A stretch of DNA of 64,000 bases from an uncultured Cohaesibacter sp. (GCF_963678225.1 NZ_OY782764.1:464001-528000), one strand, 5' to 3'; positions 1 through 8,513 are shown, counted from the stretch's first letter. The notes: generated by a model not told the origin, from the letters alone. Made by a program: numbers and translations.

Positions 1-184
1 GCACCCTTATCGCGGAAGGGCGAAACACCCAGCTGACCAGACCAACCAGCCCACCCACGATGAAAGACATCGCGGTCAGCTGAAAAGGCGGCACCGTTCC
101 ACTCCATACGGTAAACAAGGCAAGGAGCGACCACATCAGGATTGCCGTGAATCCGACAAGCGTGGCAAGCAGGCGTTTGGACAT
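1..184 (-). CDS. EamA/DMT-family transporter, N-terminal part only
   Basis: The reverse strand opens with an ATG at 184 and stays open to the window edge, giving 61 residues that begin MSKRLLATLVGFTAILMW. Two hydrophobic stretches (about residues 5-25 and 38-55) and the MWSLLALFT motif resemble the first two helices of EamA-type drug/metabolite exporters, especially the YddG-like aromatic amino acid exporters. The remainder lies outside the window, so substrate and completeness cannot be judged. A terminator separates it from phbB upstream on the same strand, so it probably has its own promoter. Confidence 0.6.
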   Translation of the reverse strand, partial: MSKRLLATLVGFTAILMWSLLALFTVWSGTVPPFQLTAMSFIVGGLVGLVSWVFRPSAIRV

Positions 185-231
185 GGAAACTTCACTTTCA
201 ACGGACCATCAAAAAACGCCTCAGCAAAGAC

Positions 232-264
232 AAAAAAACCGCAGAAGAAAAGCTCCTGCGGTTT
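232..264 (-). terminator. Rho-independent terminator of phbB
   Basis: Arms at 236-244 (AAACCGCAG) and 256-264 (CTGCGGTTT) form a nine-pair stem. Read on the minus strand it is followed by a run of seven T, directly downstream of the phbB stop codon. Confidence 0.85.
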
Positions 265-297
265 GTTATCAAACGCTTTTTAGGCAATGACTAAAAT

Positions 298-1026
298 TTA
301 GCCATTCGCGATATACTGGCCGCCGTTGATCGTCATCACAGACCCCGTGATAAAGGCTGCTTGCTCAGAGGCCAGAAAGGCCACCATCGCGGCAATTTCC
401 TCGGCCTGCCCCAACCGTCCAACCGGAATATTGGAGACGATGCTTTCCAGCACTTTCTCGGGAACAGCCGACACCATGTCGGTATCGATATAGCCCGGAC
501 AGATGCAATTGACCGTAATGCCCTTGCGCGCCACTTCCTGCGCCAACGCCTTGGTAAAGCCGATCACGCCAGCCTTGGCCGCAGAATAGTTGGTCTGGCC
601 CATCTGCCCCTTCTGGCCATTGATGGACGAAATATTGATGATCCGCCCATGCCCGCGTGCACGCATTTCGTCGATGATCGGCTTGGTCATGTAATACATC
701 GAGTTCAGATTGACATTGATGGCTTCATGCCACTGCTCGAATTCCATCTTGTGCAACATGCTGTCGCGCGTGATACCGGCATTATTGACCACAATATCGA
801 TGATACCGAGATCTTCCTCGACCTGTTTCAGGCCCGCCTTGCAGGCTTCGAAATCCCCTACATCCCATTTATAGGCCTTGATGCCCGTGCGCTCCGTAAA
901 GCCCCGGGCACTGTCATCATTGCCTGCATAGTTGGCTGCAACAAAAAACCCGGCCTCTTTCAGGGCAATGCAGATCGCCTCGCCAATACCCCTTGTTCCA
1001 CCAGTTACAACTGCAACCTTGGACAT
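298..1026 (-). CDS. phbB: Acetoacetyl-CoA reductase (NADPH), PHB synthesis
   Basis: A 242-residue short-chain dehydrogenase that reduces acetoacetyl-CoA to (R)-3-hydroxybutyryl-CoA, the second step of polyhydroxybutyrate synthesis. It starts MSKVAVVTGGTRGIGEAI, the glycine-rich cofactor loop, and carries NNAGITRD, the catalytic serine in NISSINGQKGQ, and the YSAAKAG catalytic Tyr/Lys motif; it ends in GSVMTINGGQYIANG as PhaB enzymes do. The start at 1026 is chosen because a GGGGAGAGAGAG ribosome site precedes it; the longer open frame upstream is low-complexity and unlike the family. The PHA regulator PhaR lies divergently at 1631. The beta-ketothiolase PhaA, often adjacent, is not in the window. 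Confidence 0.93.
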   Translation of the reverse strand: MSKVAVVTGGTRGIGEAICIALKEAGFFVAANYAGNDDSARGFTERTGIKAYKWDVGDFEACKAGLKQVEEDLGIIDIVVNNAGITRDSMLHKMEFEQWHEAINVNLNSMYYMTKPIIDEMRARGHGRIINISSINGQKGQMGQTNYSAAKAGVIGFTKALAQEVARKGITVNCICPGYIDTDMVSAVPEKVLESIVSNIPVGRLGQAEEIAAMVAFLASEQAAFITGSVMTINGGQYIANG

Positions 1027-1630
1027 GCTCTCTCTCCCCTCATGAAAACCATTCCCCGTCCCCCTCTCCGGATCGGGCTGGTCCCTCCATCTTGAATGTG
1101 TATCGCTGCCGCGCCCCTCGTCGCCTCGGGCAGGTCGGCAAGCAGACAGACGTCCTAGTCTGTTTTGTGCCTGTTGAATGCTGTCCGGCCCACCTTCATT
1201 GCGCATCGCAGTTTGCATCTTGGCGCATCTTTTCACCTTGTGTGCACCGGCCAACCGAATGGACGCAGGATGCCATTTATCCCGAGCCCGAAATGCGCTC
1301 GATATTTTTGCGGCGAAACAGCAACTTCGGGTACCTCATCCCTTATTGCGCCGCAGCAAAAATCCAAATTTTGCCAGATCCCGAGAAGAATTTGGCTCCC
1401 TGAAAATCGTTTAGAAAGTGGCAAGGAGTCAATTACGCCATGGGCCTAGTCTGAAAGACCTAGAAAATAGACATGCCCTTTTACTGGTCATTCCTATCTT
1501 TTTGCACTTGCTAAAAGGATAGGTCATAGGCTCTTGGCAATGCAGCATGAACGATTTAAGTTGGGGGCATCAACAGGCGCTTTTCAAGCCGCTGACACCA
1601 GTGTCCATTCCGTCACGAGGCCTTGCATAA
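1027..1630. other. phbB-phaR intergenic region with TTGC/GCAA repeats
   Basis: No credible gene; the short open frames lack family features and ribosome sites. The region must hold the divergent promoters of phbB and phaR. At 1346-1374 there are nested inverted repeats: TTGC-N6-GCAA (1346-1359) and GCAAAA-N7-TTTTGC (1356-1374). Their position suggests an operator, with PhaR itself as the plausible binder, but this is inference. Confidence 0.4.
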
Positions 1631-2206
1631 ATGACAAAACAAGCGGATCAAACTGTCATCAAGAAATATGCGAACCGCAGATTGTACAACACCGGCACCA
1701 GCACCTATGTCACGCTGGAAGATCTCTCCGACATGGTAAAGGCGCAGGAGGATTTCGTCGTCTATGATGCCAAGAGCGGGGAGGACATAACCCGCTCTGT
1801 TCTCACGCAGATCATCTTCGAACATGAGAATAAGGGCCAGCATCTGCTGCCCATTGATTTCCTGCGCCAGCTGATCCGTTTCTATGGCGACTCGATGCAG
1901 CATCTGGTGCCAAGTTATCTTGATTTCACCATGCAGAATCTGGCCAAGGATCAGGAAAATCTGCGCAAGCAGATGGCCGACTCTTTCGGCGACTCAGCCA
2001 TGGAAGCCATGGAGGAGCAGGTCCGCCGGAATTCCGAAATTTTCGAAAATGCCATGAAGATGTTCATGCCCTTCGGCTCGGCACCCCAGAAGCCAAAGAA
2101 GGAGCCCGAACCCAGCAAGCCGAGCGAGCTGGAACAACTAAAGGACCAGATCGCCGATATGCAGAAAACGATTTCCGAACTGGTTGATCGCAGCAAGAAA
2201 GACTAG
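1631..2206 (+). CDS. phaR: Polyhydroxyalkanoate synthesis repressor PhaR
   Basis: A 191-residue regulator. Residues about 9-70 (IKKYANRRLYNTGTSTYVTL onward) form the PHB/PHA accumulation DNA-binding domain, followed by the PHB-accumulation domain around residues 75-115 (LLPIDFLRQLIRFYGDSMQ). The C-terminal third is charged and predicted coiled coil (SELEQLKDQIADMQKTISEL). In related bacteria PhaR binds PHA granules and represses phasin and PHA genes when polymer is absent. It stands divergent from phbB, which supports the assignment. Length is typical of the alphaproteobacterial family. The start at 1631 fits the conserved N-terminus. Confidence 0.93.
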   Translation: MTKQADQTVIKKYANRRLYNTGTSTYVTLEDLSDMVKAQEDFVVYDAKSGEDITRSVLTQIIFEHENKGQHLLPIDFLRQLIRFYGDSMQHLVPSYLDFTMQNLAKDQENLRKQMADSFGDSAMEAMEEQVRRNSEIFENAMKMFMPFGSAPQKPKKEPEPSKPSELEQLKDQIADMQKTISELVDRSKKD

Positions 2207-2270
2207 CGAACCATCAAATCATCTGGTCGACAGGCCACAACACACAACACTGCCACAACGGGCCGAACCA

Positions 2271-4013
2271 TCACTTGGTTCTGGCCTGAGCATCACCCTT
2301 CTGTCCGGGTAGCTTGCTCACCGGTTCACCAAAATGGAAGCCCTGTAGATAGGTAATCTTGAGTGGCACCAGCAGATCTGCCACTTCAGCACTGACCACC
2401 CATTTCGCCACGACATCGAAGCCCAATTCGCTCGCCAGCTCGGCAAACATGCGCACAATTGCCCGATTCTGTTCATTCTCGGCGATATCCCGCATCAGGC
2501 TACCGGCGATCTTCACCATATCCGCATCCAGCACCTGCAACTGCTGGAAGGATGTGTAGCCAGCACCGAAATCGTCAATCGCAACACGAATGCCCAATTC
2601 TTTGACAGAGCGAACAAATTCGACCGCAGTCTCCGGATTTTCTAGCGTCGAGCGTTCGGCAATTTCGATCATCAACCGCCCGGCCACATCCGGGTTATTC
2701 ACCAGCCGCGCCCGCAAATAGCTCATCCACTCTTTGTCCCCGCCAACATCAGGGCAAACATTCATGCTCAATTGCACCTTTTCATGCGCGAACAGCAGAT
2801 CCAGCGTCATTTCCAGAATGCGGTGGTCCAGCATTGCCGCCAGTCCCAACTGCTCGGCATAGTGAACAAAGCTCTCCGCAGGGATTGGATTGCCATCACG
2901 ATCCTTGACCCGCACCAGCACCTCGTGGAAGGCAACGGCGCCAGTGCGTGCCTCAACTATGGGCTGAAAGGCCAGATCAATGCGCCGTTCATTGAGCGCC
3001 GTAATCACCTCATCGGACATCCGGATTTTCTGCTGGCGTTCTTCCAGGGCAAATGTCTTGGCCTGGAAAGCACGGAATGTTCCGCGACAATGGCTCTTAG
3101 CCCGATCCAAGGCATCCAGTGCGCAAATCTCGGCCTGGCGCAGATCCTCAACGCCTTCGCCCAAATACGCCCCCCCCATCGTCAGGGTCACATGCACTGG
3201 GCCTACATCGGTCATGATCAACTCTTCTCGGGCCGCATCCAGAAAACGCTCTGCGGCAGCGGCCATTTCCTTCTCTGAGCAATTGTTGATCAGAAGACCG
3301 AATTTGGTTCCCGAGATACGCCCCACCAGATCGCCATCGCGCAAGCGCCGTGCAATACGACGGGCAACCTCGCATATCACCTGATCGGCAACATCGAACC
3401 CATAGGCCTCATTGACCACACGAAAATTGTCGATATGGGCGATCAGGAAACAGGCCTGTTTTCCCTTTTGTTTGCATTGCTCAAGAGTGAGCTGCAATTG
3501 ATCCAGAAAGACAGAGCGGTTGAACAGGCCGGTCAGCGCGTCAAACTGGGAGAGAAAGCGCAAACGCTGCTCGCGATGCTGCGCTTCATTGACCACGCGA
3601 ATGATGCCGTGCACCCGTTCAGCCCGGCCAGTACCATCCGCAAACCATCGCCCACTCTCTTCAACCCAGAGCCTCAGTTCATTCTCAAAGCCCAGAGGCG
3701 CAAGGCAATAGATGCATTCAAAGGGCACGCCCTCACCATCATCGCTTTTGCCGGAGCCGAAAATGGCTCTGTAGCGAGAGGTCAGCGTGTCTGGCGTGAT
3801 CAGGTCCGTGTAGGATTTGCCGCTTGGAAAGACACTCAGAATATCGGTCTTAAGCACATCGAACGCATTGTTGCTCCAGCGCAACCGATCCGTGGCCGCC
3901 TGCCATTCATAAACCACCTCTCCGATGGATGTCAGAATGTCACGCGCCTTGATGGCCGTTTTTGATCGGGGAGATGAAGTGTCCAACCCGCTAAGCCCTC
4001 TCTGCCTGCCCAT
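2271..4013 (-). CDS. GGDEF/EAL-domain protein with both signature motifs degenerate
   Basis: A 580-residue protein without clear membrane segments. Residues about 25-150 look like a PAS-type sensor. A GGDEF domain follows (FDALTGLFNRSVFLDQL), but the signature loop reads GRISGTKFGLLI, so the GGDEF catalytic motif is SGTKF and cyclase activity is unlikely. The EAL domain (about 335-565) begins LAFQPIVEARTGAVAFHEVL, with EVL in place of EAL, yet retains an intact DDFGAGYTSF loop. It could be a weak c-di-GMP phosphodiesterase or a non-catalytic c-di-GMP or protein-binding receptor. The start at 4013 is preceded by a GGGTGAG sequence. Monocistronic as far as can be seen. Confidence 0.85.
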   Translation of the reverse strand: MGRQRGLSGLDTSSPRSKTAIKARDILTSIGEVVYEWQAATDRLRWSNNAFDVLKTDILSVFPSGKSYTDLITPDTLTSRYRAIFGSGKSDDGEGVPFECIYCLAPLGFENELRLWVEESGRWFADGTGRAERVHGIIRVVNEAQHREQRLRFLSQFDALTGLFNRSVFLDQLQLTLEQCKQKGKQACFLIAHIDNFRVVNEAYGFDVADQVICEVARRIARRLRDGDLVGRISGTKFGLLINNCSEKEMAAAAERFLDAAREELIMTDVGPVHVTLTMGGAYLGEGVEDLRQAEICALDALDRAKSHCRGTFRAFQAKTFALEERQQKIRMSDEVITALNERRIDLAFQPIVEARTGAVAFHEVLVRVKDRDGNPIPAESFVHYAEQLGLAAMLDHRILEMTLDLLFAHEKVQLSMNVCPDVGGDKEWMSYLRARLVNNPDVAGRLMIEIAERSTLENPETAVEFVRSVKELGIRVAIDDFGAGYTSFQQLQVLDADMVKIAGSLMRDIAENEQNRAIVRMFAELASELGFDVVAKWVVSAEVADLLVPLKITYLQGFHFGEPVSKLPGQKGDAQARTK

Positions 4014-4205
4014 GCTGCACGAGGCTCACCCCTCGTTTTGAGGAAAGCCACCTGCAAGTGAATTCCATTGGTCCGGCACCGCTCTGGATATGAGGGAACC
4101 ACATCCCAAAGCGGCCGGAAAGATCGAACCCCATAATGGCATTCCCATGGTTAATTTTTGCCAAATTTGAACCGTCCAAAAGGACTTACACCCAACGGCA
4201 AAATC

Positions 4206-4221
4206 TTAACAGACCGTTAAC
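4206..4221 (+). promoter_or_regulatory. Full CtrA-type box
   Basis: TTAA (4206-4209), seven bases, then TTAAC (4217-4221): an exact match to the alphaproteobacterial CtrA consensus TTAA-N7-TTAAC. It lies about 95 bases upstream of the start of the gene at 4315, a sensible place for an activator or repressor of that promoter. Confidence 0.6.
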
Positions 4222-4227
4222 GGTCTG
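4210..4227. repeat. 18-bp perfect palindrome overlapping the CtrA box
   Basis: CAGACCGTTAACGGTCTG reads identically on both strands. It overlaps the right half of the CtrA box and lies in the 301-base gap between the EAL gene start (4013) and the gene at 4315. Nothing else recognisable is seen in that gap. Confidence 0.8.
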
Positions 4228-4314
4228 GCCCGCTTCTTGCAAATTCTTCCCGTAAAGACAGAAAAACAAACAACCCTGTCTCATAATGAGACGATTTTTG
4301 GGAAGGCCTCAACA

Positions 4315-4647
4315 ATGTCTGGCTTGAAAGTGGTTCCGGCGCTTTATCATCCGGCTGGAAGTGGCGCACAATATCAGCCGCTCTTGACCGACGGCAGGCA
4401 GCAGCCTCAACAGGCCGCCGCTCCGGTTGAAGTGAACAACGCGGTTGTCCCCTCGATCACGCCTATGCAATATGCGGGCAATCAACAGGCCTATATTCAG
4501 GCGCAGTTACTCAGCAGCGAGCTAAACCGCAGCCCGCGGCGCCACAGCGCGGCCCGTAGCCCACGAGAAGTCGCGCGCGCCTACGGTCAGGCTCGCCGCC
4601 GCCCGCAAGCCGTTGCGGATATGCCCATTCATCGCAAAGTTGTTTAA
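4315..4647 (+). CDS. Small hypothetical protein downstream of a CtrA box
   Basis: A 110-residue protein starting MSGLKVVPALYHPAGSGAQY. I do not recognise a family. The first two thirds are rich in Gln, Ala and Pro with several Tyr; the C-terminus is strongly basic (RSPRRHSAARSPREVARAYG), which suggests a nucleic-acid or membrane-surface interaction or disorder. No signal peptide or membrane helix. The start at 4315 is preferred over an in-frame ATG at 4237 because GGGAAGG lies just upstream and because the operator-like sites lie before 4237. The CtrA box suggests a cell-cycle or motility-linked role. Reality of the gene is supported by its ribosome site and upstream box, not by homology I can recall. 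Confidence 0.6.
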   Translation: MSGLKVVPALYHPAGSGAQYQPLLTDGRQQPQQAAAPVEVNNAVVPSITPMQYAGNQQAYIQAQLLSSELNRSPRRHSAARSPREVARAYGQARRRPQAVADMPIHRKVV

Positions 4648-4889
4648 CGAAATATCTAAGGGCGATTAGGAGCAGCCATCCACCAAGGCTGGCTGTGCCC
4701 GAATGATACAGATCCCCCAATTGGGCCAGAAAGCCCGGTTCTTCGGGCCTGTTTCCCCCACCATCAGAAGTGGCTTCCCAACAAAATCCCGCTCTTCTCT
4801 GCGCCCTGCGGGCAGCAGTCGTCAAAAGTTTTTAATAAAATTGTATCAATTCAGGACACATGGAGAGCTGCGCCGCCTTCTGGCTCCGA

Positions 4890-5309
4890 TCATGCATGCG
4901 GTCCAGGCCCGAAGCTCATGTCTCTACGGGCACCACTGATCGTAACGGAATAGCCAGCGATCACATCCACCAGAGAAATAATCATCAGAATGAAGAAGAC
5001 GGATGTTGCCGTTTCCCGCACGAGCAGAAACTCGACCAGATAGATGATGAACAACAGCGTGGACAGGATGTGATCCACAATGGAGCTGACACCGGTGCGC
5101 GTTGCCTTGAGGATCTCGACAAACAGCAACACAAGCGCAGCCACAATCATCACGTCCCCCAAGGTAAGGGTCCAGCGCGCAGAGGAGATCATCTCGATCG
5201 TCACAATCGGCACGCTCCATGGATCTCCGACCGAAGCGCCCAGCAGCCCGAAGGCAAAGAAATTATAGACAGCCAGAGGTGCAATCAAAAGCGGAATATT
5301 AAAAAGCAT
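4890..5309 (-). CDS. Four-helix inner-membrane protein of unknown function
   Basis: A 139-residue hydrophobic protein starting MLFNIPLLIAPLAVYNFFAF. Four membrane segments are visible at about residues 5-25, 46-67, 78-96 and 101-122, with a short hydrophilic C-terminal tail. The start at 5309 is chosen over a longer open frame because a GGGAGA ribosome site sits nine bases upstream. I recall similar unnamed proteins in rhizobial genomes but cannot assign a function. It lies downstream of rpmF on the same strand, separated from it by a terminator. Confidence 0.7.
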   Translation of the reverse strand: MLFNIPLLIAPLAVYNFFAFGLLGASVGDPWSVPIVTIEMISSARWTLTLGDVMIVAALVLLFVEILKATRTGVSSIVDHILSTLLFIIYLVEFLLVRETATSVFFILMIISLVDVIAGYSVTISGARRDMSFGPGPHA

Positions 5310-5490
5310 TTGTATCTCCCTGCAGCATGGCGAACGGCGTGCAGCTTTCACGATTTCGGTCAGGCGCCCTCAAAAACGGCATTCAACAATAGAATTGGCG
5401 TGTGACCAGATTTTGAAACGGGGACATAATCCAATATGCAGGGTGCTTTGCCAACGGACAACGCACCCCTTTCACAAAAAATGCGCATGA

Positions 5491-5519
5491 AAAAAGGCCG
5501 GATAAAATCCGACCTTTTC
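5491..5519 (-). terminator. Rho-independent terminator of rpmF
   Basis: On the minus strand AAAGGTCGGAT pairs with ATCCGGCCTTT around a three-base loop and is followed by T residues. It lies 46 bases after the rpmF stop. Confidence 0.85.
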
Positions 5520-5564
5520 TCAATTCTTCATCGTCAAGAAGCGTAGAACCAAACCGGTAAAGGC

Positions 5565-5744
5565 TTAGTCTTTCTGCTCCAGAATCTGACGACCACGATA
5601 CATGCCGGTCTTCAGGTCGATATGATGAGGACGGCGCAGTTCGCCAGAATCCTTGTCTTCGACATAGACCGACTGTTTGAGTGCATCCGCAGAGCGGCGG
5701 AAGCCACGCTTCATACGGGTCACTTTACTTTTTGGCACAGCCAT
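5565..5744 (-). CDS. rpmF: 50S ribosomal protein L32
   Basis: A 59-residue basic protein starting [18 protein letters not shown], the hallmark of bacterial L32, and containing the conserved [20 protein letters not shown] stretch. It is a structural component of the large ribosomal subunit near the peptidyl transferase region. The ATG at 5744 is chosen over a TTG two codons upstream because of the GGAG site and the family's conserved MAVP start. The form lacks the four zinc-binding cysteines found in some L32 paralogues, so it is the zinc-independent type. Confidence 0.97.
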   Translation of the reverse strand: MAVPKSKVTRMKRGFRRSADALKQSVYVEDKDSGELRRPHHIDLKTGMYRGRQILEQKD

Positions 5745-6071
5745 GGTCAAAACTCCGTCGTCAATAGACCGCTATCCGGGGCTAGCCCCGTTGCGGGAAT
5801 AACTCTAATGGAAGAGGTTGCGGGCCTTATACAGAACCGGAACGCACTTGACCAGAGCAATCTTTCAAAAAAAGACCGCATTCACGAGATTCTTTGATCA
5901 AGTAGCGTCACTTCGCCCCTTACATATCCCAATCAGTTGAAAATTCAAGCCCTACATTGGAGAGAATCGCTTCAGGCACTGTTTCTTGGCCAGAATCGGC
6001 AATGCAAGGCAGGACATTCTGGCAAAAGGGTAAACAGGCTCCCTATCTGTCCGATCCTATCGGGAAGGTCC
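5745..6071. other. Gene-free region between oxyR end and rpmF start
   Basis: It must contain the rpmF promoter on the minus strand. No conserved element, hairpin or RNA gene was recognised. Confidence 0.5.
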
Positions 6072-6986
6072 TTAAACGAAATTGGACAAGTGCCCGGCCA
6101 AAAGCCGGATATTCGGCTCGAAGGCTGAGTTCTTGCGCCAAATGATCGCTAGCTCCCGCTCGGCCGGCTGCTCGGCAAGCGGCCGCAAAGCGATATCGAG
6201 CCCATCGGCTAGGCCTGCCCTTAAGGCAATCTCGGGCAGAAGAGTGACGCCCAACCCGTTGGCCACCATCTGCACGATGGTAATAAGGCTGGTCGCCTCG
6301 ATATGCTCGGCCCCGCTCTCACGAGATCGGCGAGCCGCGTTGCTGAGGTCAAGGCAGGAGAGGATGTGATCGCGTATGCAGTGACCGTCTTCCAACAGAA
6401 TAAGCGCCTCATTCTGTAGCGCCTCTGATGATATGGCCTCTTTATCGGCAAGAGGATGGTCCAGCGGCATGGCTGCCCGAAAGCCATCATTGCCGATCGA
6501 TTGGCAGGCAAAATCATCAATCGGATAGGGCAAGGCCAAAACAGCCGCATCCAGACGCCCGGCCCGCACATCATCAAGCAATTGCCGTGAAAGAGCTTCC
6601 CTGAGATACAGCTTCAACTCTGGGAAACTCTGGCGCAGACTGGGCAAAGCCCGCGGCAACAGGAATGGCCCGATAGAGGGAATGACCCCCAGCCGCAATC
6701 GCCCTGCAAGGGGCTTGTCATGACGCTGGGCGGCTGCCACCAGATCATCCGCGTCGCGCAACAGACAGCGGGCCCGTTCGAGAATTTCACCCCCAAGCAC
6801 CGTCAGCCGGAAATGATCGCACTCCCTGTCCACAAGTGTCACCTGCAAGATCTCCTCAAGCTGACGGATACCCGCACTCAGCGTCGACTGGGATACCAGA
6901 CAGGCCGCCGCCGCCTCACGAAACGACTGTTTCTCGGCAAGCGCAGACAAATATTGTAACTGCCGTAAGGTTGGGCGAATGGTCAT
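6072..6986 (-). CDS. oxyR: Hydrogen peroxide sensor and regulator OxyR (LysR family)
   Basis: A 304-residue LysR regulator. The N-terminal winged helix-turn-helix (about 1-65) reads TLRQLQYLSALAEKQSFREA, followed by a linker helix and the sensory domain. Both redox cysteines of OxyR are present in EDGHCIRDHILSCLDL, equivalent to Cys199 and Cys208 of the E. coli protein, spaced nine residues apart. Oxidation to a disulfide converts OxyR into an activator. It is divergent from ahpC, the classic target, and an inverted repeat lies between them. The ATG at 6986 has a GGAG site; the longer frame would start at TTG. Assignment is firm because of the cysteine pair and context. Confidence 0.93.
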   Translation of the reverse strand: MTIRPTLRQLQYLSALAEKQSFREAAAACLVSQSTLSAGIRQLEEILQVTLVDRECDHFRLTVLGGEILERARCLLRDADDLVAAAQRHDKPLAGRLRLGVIPSIGPFLLPRALPSLRQSFPELKLYLREALSRQLLDDVRAGRLDAAVLALPYPIDDFACQSIGNDGFRAAMPLDHPLADKEAISSEALQNEALILLEDGHCIRDHILSCLDLSNAARRSRESGAEHIEATSLITIVQMVANGLGVTLLPEIALRAGLADGLDIALRPLAEQPAERELAIIWRKNSAFEPNIRLLAGHLSNFV

Positions 6987-7030
6987 GACATGAGAACTCC
7001 AAAACAATCAAATCACGCACTGACCGGCGT

Positions 7031-7066
7031 TCGATCAGATAGCACGTAGAAACACTATATGATCGA
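7031..7066. promoter_or_regulatory. Inverted repeat, likely OxyR operator
   Basis: TCGATCAGATAG (7031-7042) and CTATATGATCGA (7055-7066) are inverted copies matching at 11 of 12 positions, with a 12-base spacer. The inner ATAG and CTAT are the half-site bases of OxyR motifs. The repeat lies between divergent oxyR and ahpC, 45 bases from the oxyR start and 132 from the ahpC start. Confidence 0.65.
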
Positions 7067-7198
7067 AAAAATCGATTGGCAAATTCGAAATTAGAAGTTT
7101 GCCACCCTGTCCAAAATATGGTTCATAGGGTTCAGAGATTTTGAATTATTCTAATCTGGACCTTACCTCCCATAAGGTCCAAACCTCGGAGAAAGAAC

Positions 7199-7750
7199 AT
7201 GCTTGGCATTGGTGATAAACTTCCAGAATTTACTGTAACCGGCGTAAAACCTGGTTTTAACGAAATCGTTGAAGACGGCGTTGAAGCATTTGAGCCGATC
7301 ACCGAAAAAAGCTTTGAAGGCAAGTGGAAAGTCATCTTCTTCTACCCGAAAGACTTCACCTTTGTGTGCCCGACTGAAATCGCCGAGTTCGCACGCCTGA
7401 ACGAAGAATTCGAAGATCGTGACGCAGTCGTCATGGGCGGCTCCACCGACAACGAATTCGTCAAGCTCGCATGGCGCCGTGACCACCCGGATCTCAACAA
7501 GCTCGCAATCTGGAGCTTTGCAGACACCAAGGGTGAACTGATCGACGGCCTCGGCGTGCGTCACCCAGATGGCGTTGCATACCGCTACACCTATGTTGTC
7601 GATCCGGACAACACGATCCAGCACGTTTACGCAACCAACCTCAATGTTGGCCGTAACCCGAAAGACACCCTGCGCGTTCTCGACGCTCTGCAGACAGATG
7701 AGCTGTGCCCGTGCAACCGTGACATCGGCGGCGCAACTCTGGTTGGCTAA
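7199..7750 (+). CDS. ahpC: Alkyl hydroperoxide reductase AhpC (2-Cys peroxiredoxin)
   Basis: A 183-residue peroxiredoxin that reduces hydrogen peroxide and organic hydroperoxides. The peroxidatic cysteine is in FYPKDFTFVCPTEIAEF and the C-terminal resolving cysteines are in DELCPCNRD. The CPCN arrangement is like the actinobacterial AhpC that is reduced by AhpD rather than by the flavoprotein AhpF, which fits the ahpD gene immediately downstream. A GGAGAAAGA ribosome site precedes the ATG at 7199. Expression is expected to be induced by OxyR through the repeat at 7031-7066. Confidence 0.97.
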   Translation: MLGIGDKLPEFTVTGVKPGFNEIVEDGVEAFEPITEKSFEGKWKVIFFYPKDFTFVCPTEIAEFARLNEEFEDRDAVVMGGSTDNEFVKLAWRRDHPDLNKLAIWSFADTKGELIDGLGVRHPDGVAYRYTYVVDPDNTIQHVYATNLNVGRNPKDTLRVLDALQTDELCPCNRDIGGATLVG

Positions 7751-7919
7751 TCAGCCTACCGAACCCACTGATCGAGGGCGGGCCGCTGGCCCGTCCACTC
7801 CCGCTGCCGCAAGGCAGATTTCCCGGAACACCTAAAGCCTGCAGACCCTGCGACATATCTGGCGCGGACATGATGCTGCTTGGCCAATTTCCAGCAAATT
7901 TGAAGAAAGAGACATTGCA

Positions 7920-8438
7920 ATGACCATCGACAGTCTTAAATCCCAGATGCCAGATTTCGCCAAGGATGTGAAGCTGAACCTGTCCAACATTGCCGGCGAT
8001 GAGAGCCTGACCGATCAGCAGAAATATGGCCTGATGGTTGCTTGCGCCATCGCGACCCGCAGCCCAGCCATCCGCGAAGCCCTCCTGGCAGAAGCTGCCG
8101 ACAAGCTTTCCCCGGAAGCCCTGACCGCAGCCAAGGGCGCGGCCACCATGATGGGCATGAACAATGTCTATTACCGCTTTGTCCATCTGGCTTCCAACAA
8201 GGAATATGCCTCCCTGCAGGCCAAGTTGCGCATGAATTTCATCGGCCGTCCGGGCGTTGACAAGGTCGACTTCGAGCTTTGGAGCCTTGCTGTTTCAGCC
8301 ATCAATGGCTGTGGCATGTGCATTGATTCCCACGAGGCTGTTCTGCGTCAGGGTGGCATGACCACCGATCAGATCCAGACAGCGATTCGCTTTGCTGCCA
8401 TCATCCAGTCCGCCGCTATTGCGCTGGAAGCGGCTTAA
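7920..8438 (+). CDS. ahpD: Alkyl hydroperoxidase AhpD
   Basis: A 172-residue all-helical protein of the AhpD/carboxymuconolactone decarboxylase-like fold. The catalytic thiol pair is in [13 protein letters not shown], with the Glu and His of the proton relay nearby (ELWSLAVSA upstream and SHEAVLRQ after). AhpD passes electrons to AhpC from a lipoylated dehydrogenase subunit. It follows ahpC by 169 bases on the same strand and is closed by a strong terminator, so the two form one transcription unit. The start at 7920 follows an AAGAAAGAG site. Confidence 0.95.
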   Translation: MTIDSLKSQMPDFAKDVKLNLSNIAGDESLTDQQKYGLMVACAIATRSPAIREALLAEAADKLSPEALTAAKGAATMMGMNNVYYRFVHLASNKEYASLQAKLRMNFIGRPGVDKVDFELWSLAVSAINGCGMCIDSHEAVLRQGGMTTDQIQTAIRFAAIIQSAAIALEAA

Positions 8439-8465
8439 TCGCCAATAAACTGGTAGGCAAGCCAG

Positions 8466-8513
8466 CCCCGGCAACAGAAAACCGCGCCTGTTGTCGGGGT
8501 AATTTATTTTTTA
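8466..8513 (+). terminator. Terminator of ahpC-ahpD
   Basis: CCCCGGCAACAG (8466-8477) pairs with CTGTTGTCGGGG (8488-8499) and is followed by a T-rich tract (8500-8513). The rest of the 8439-8755 gap shows no gene; it must hold the ispA promoter. Confidence 0.85.

Noticed and set aside
1027-1254. N-terminal extension of phbB
   Set aside because: The added 76 residues are unlike any PhaB, and a good ribosome site precedes the internal ATG at 1026.
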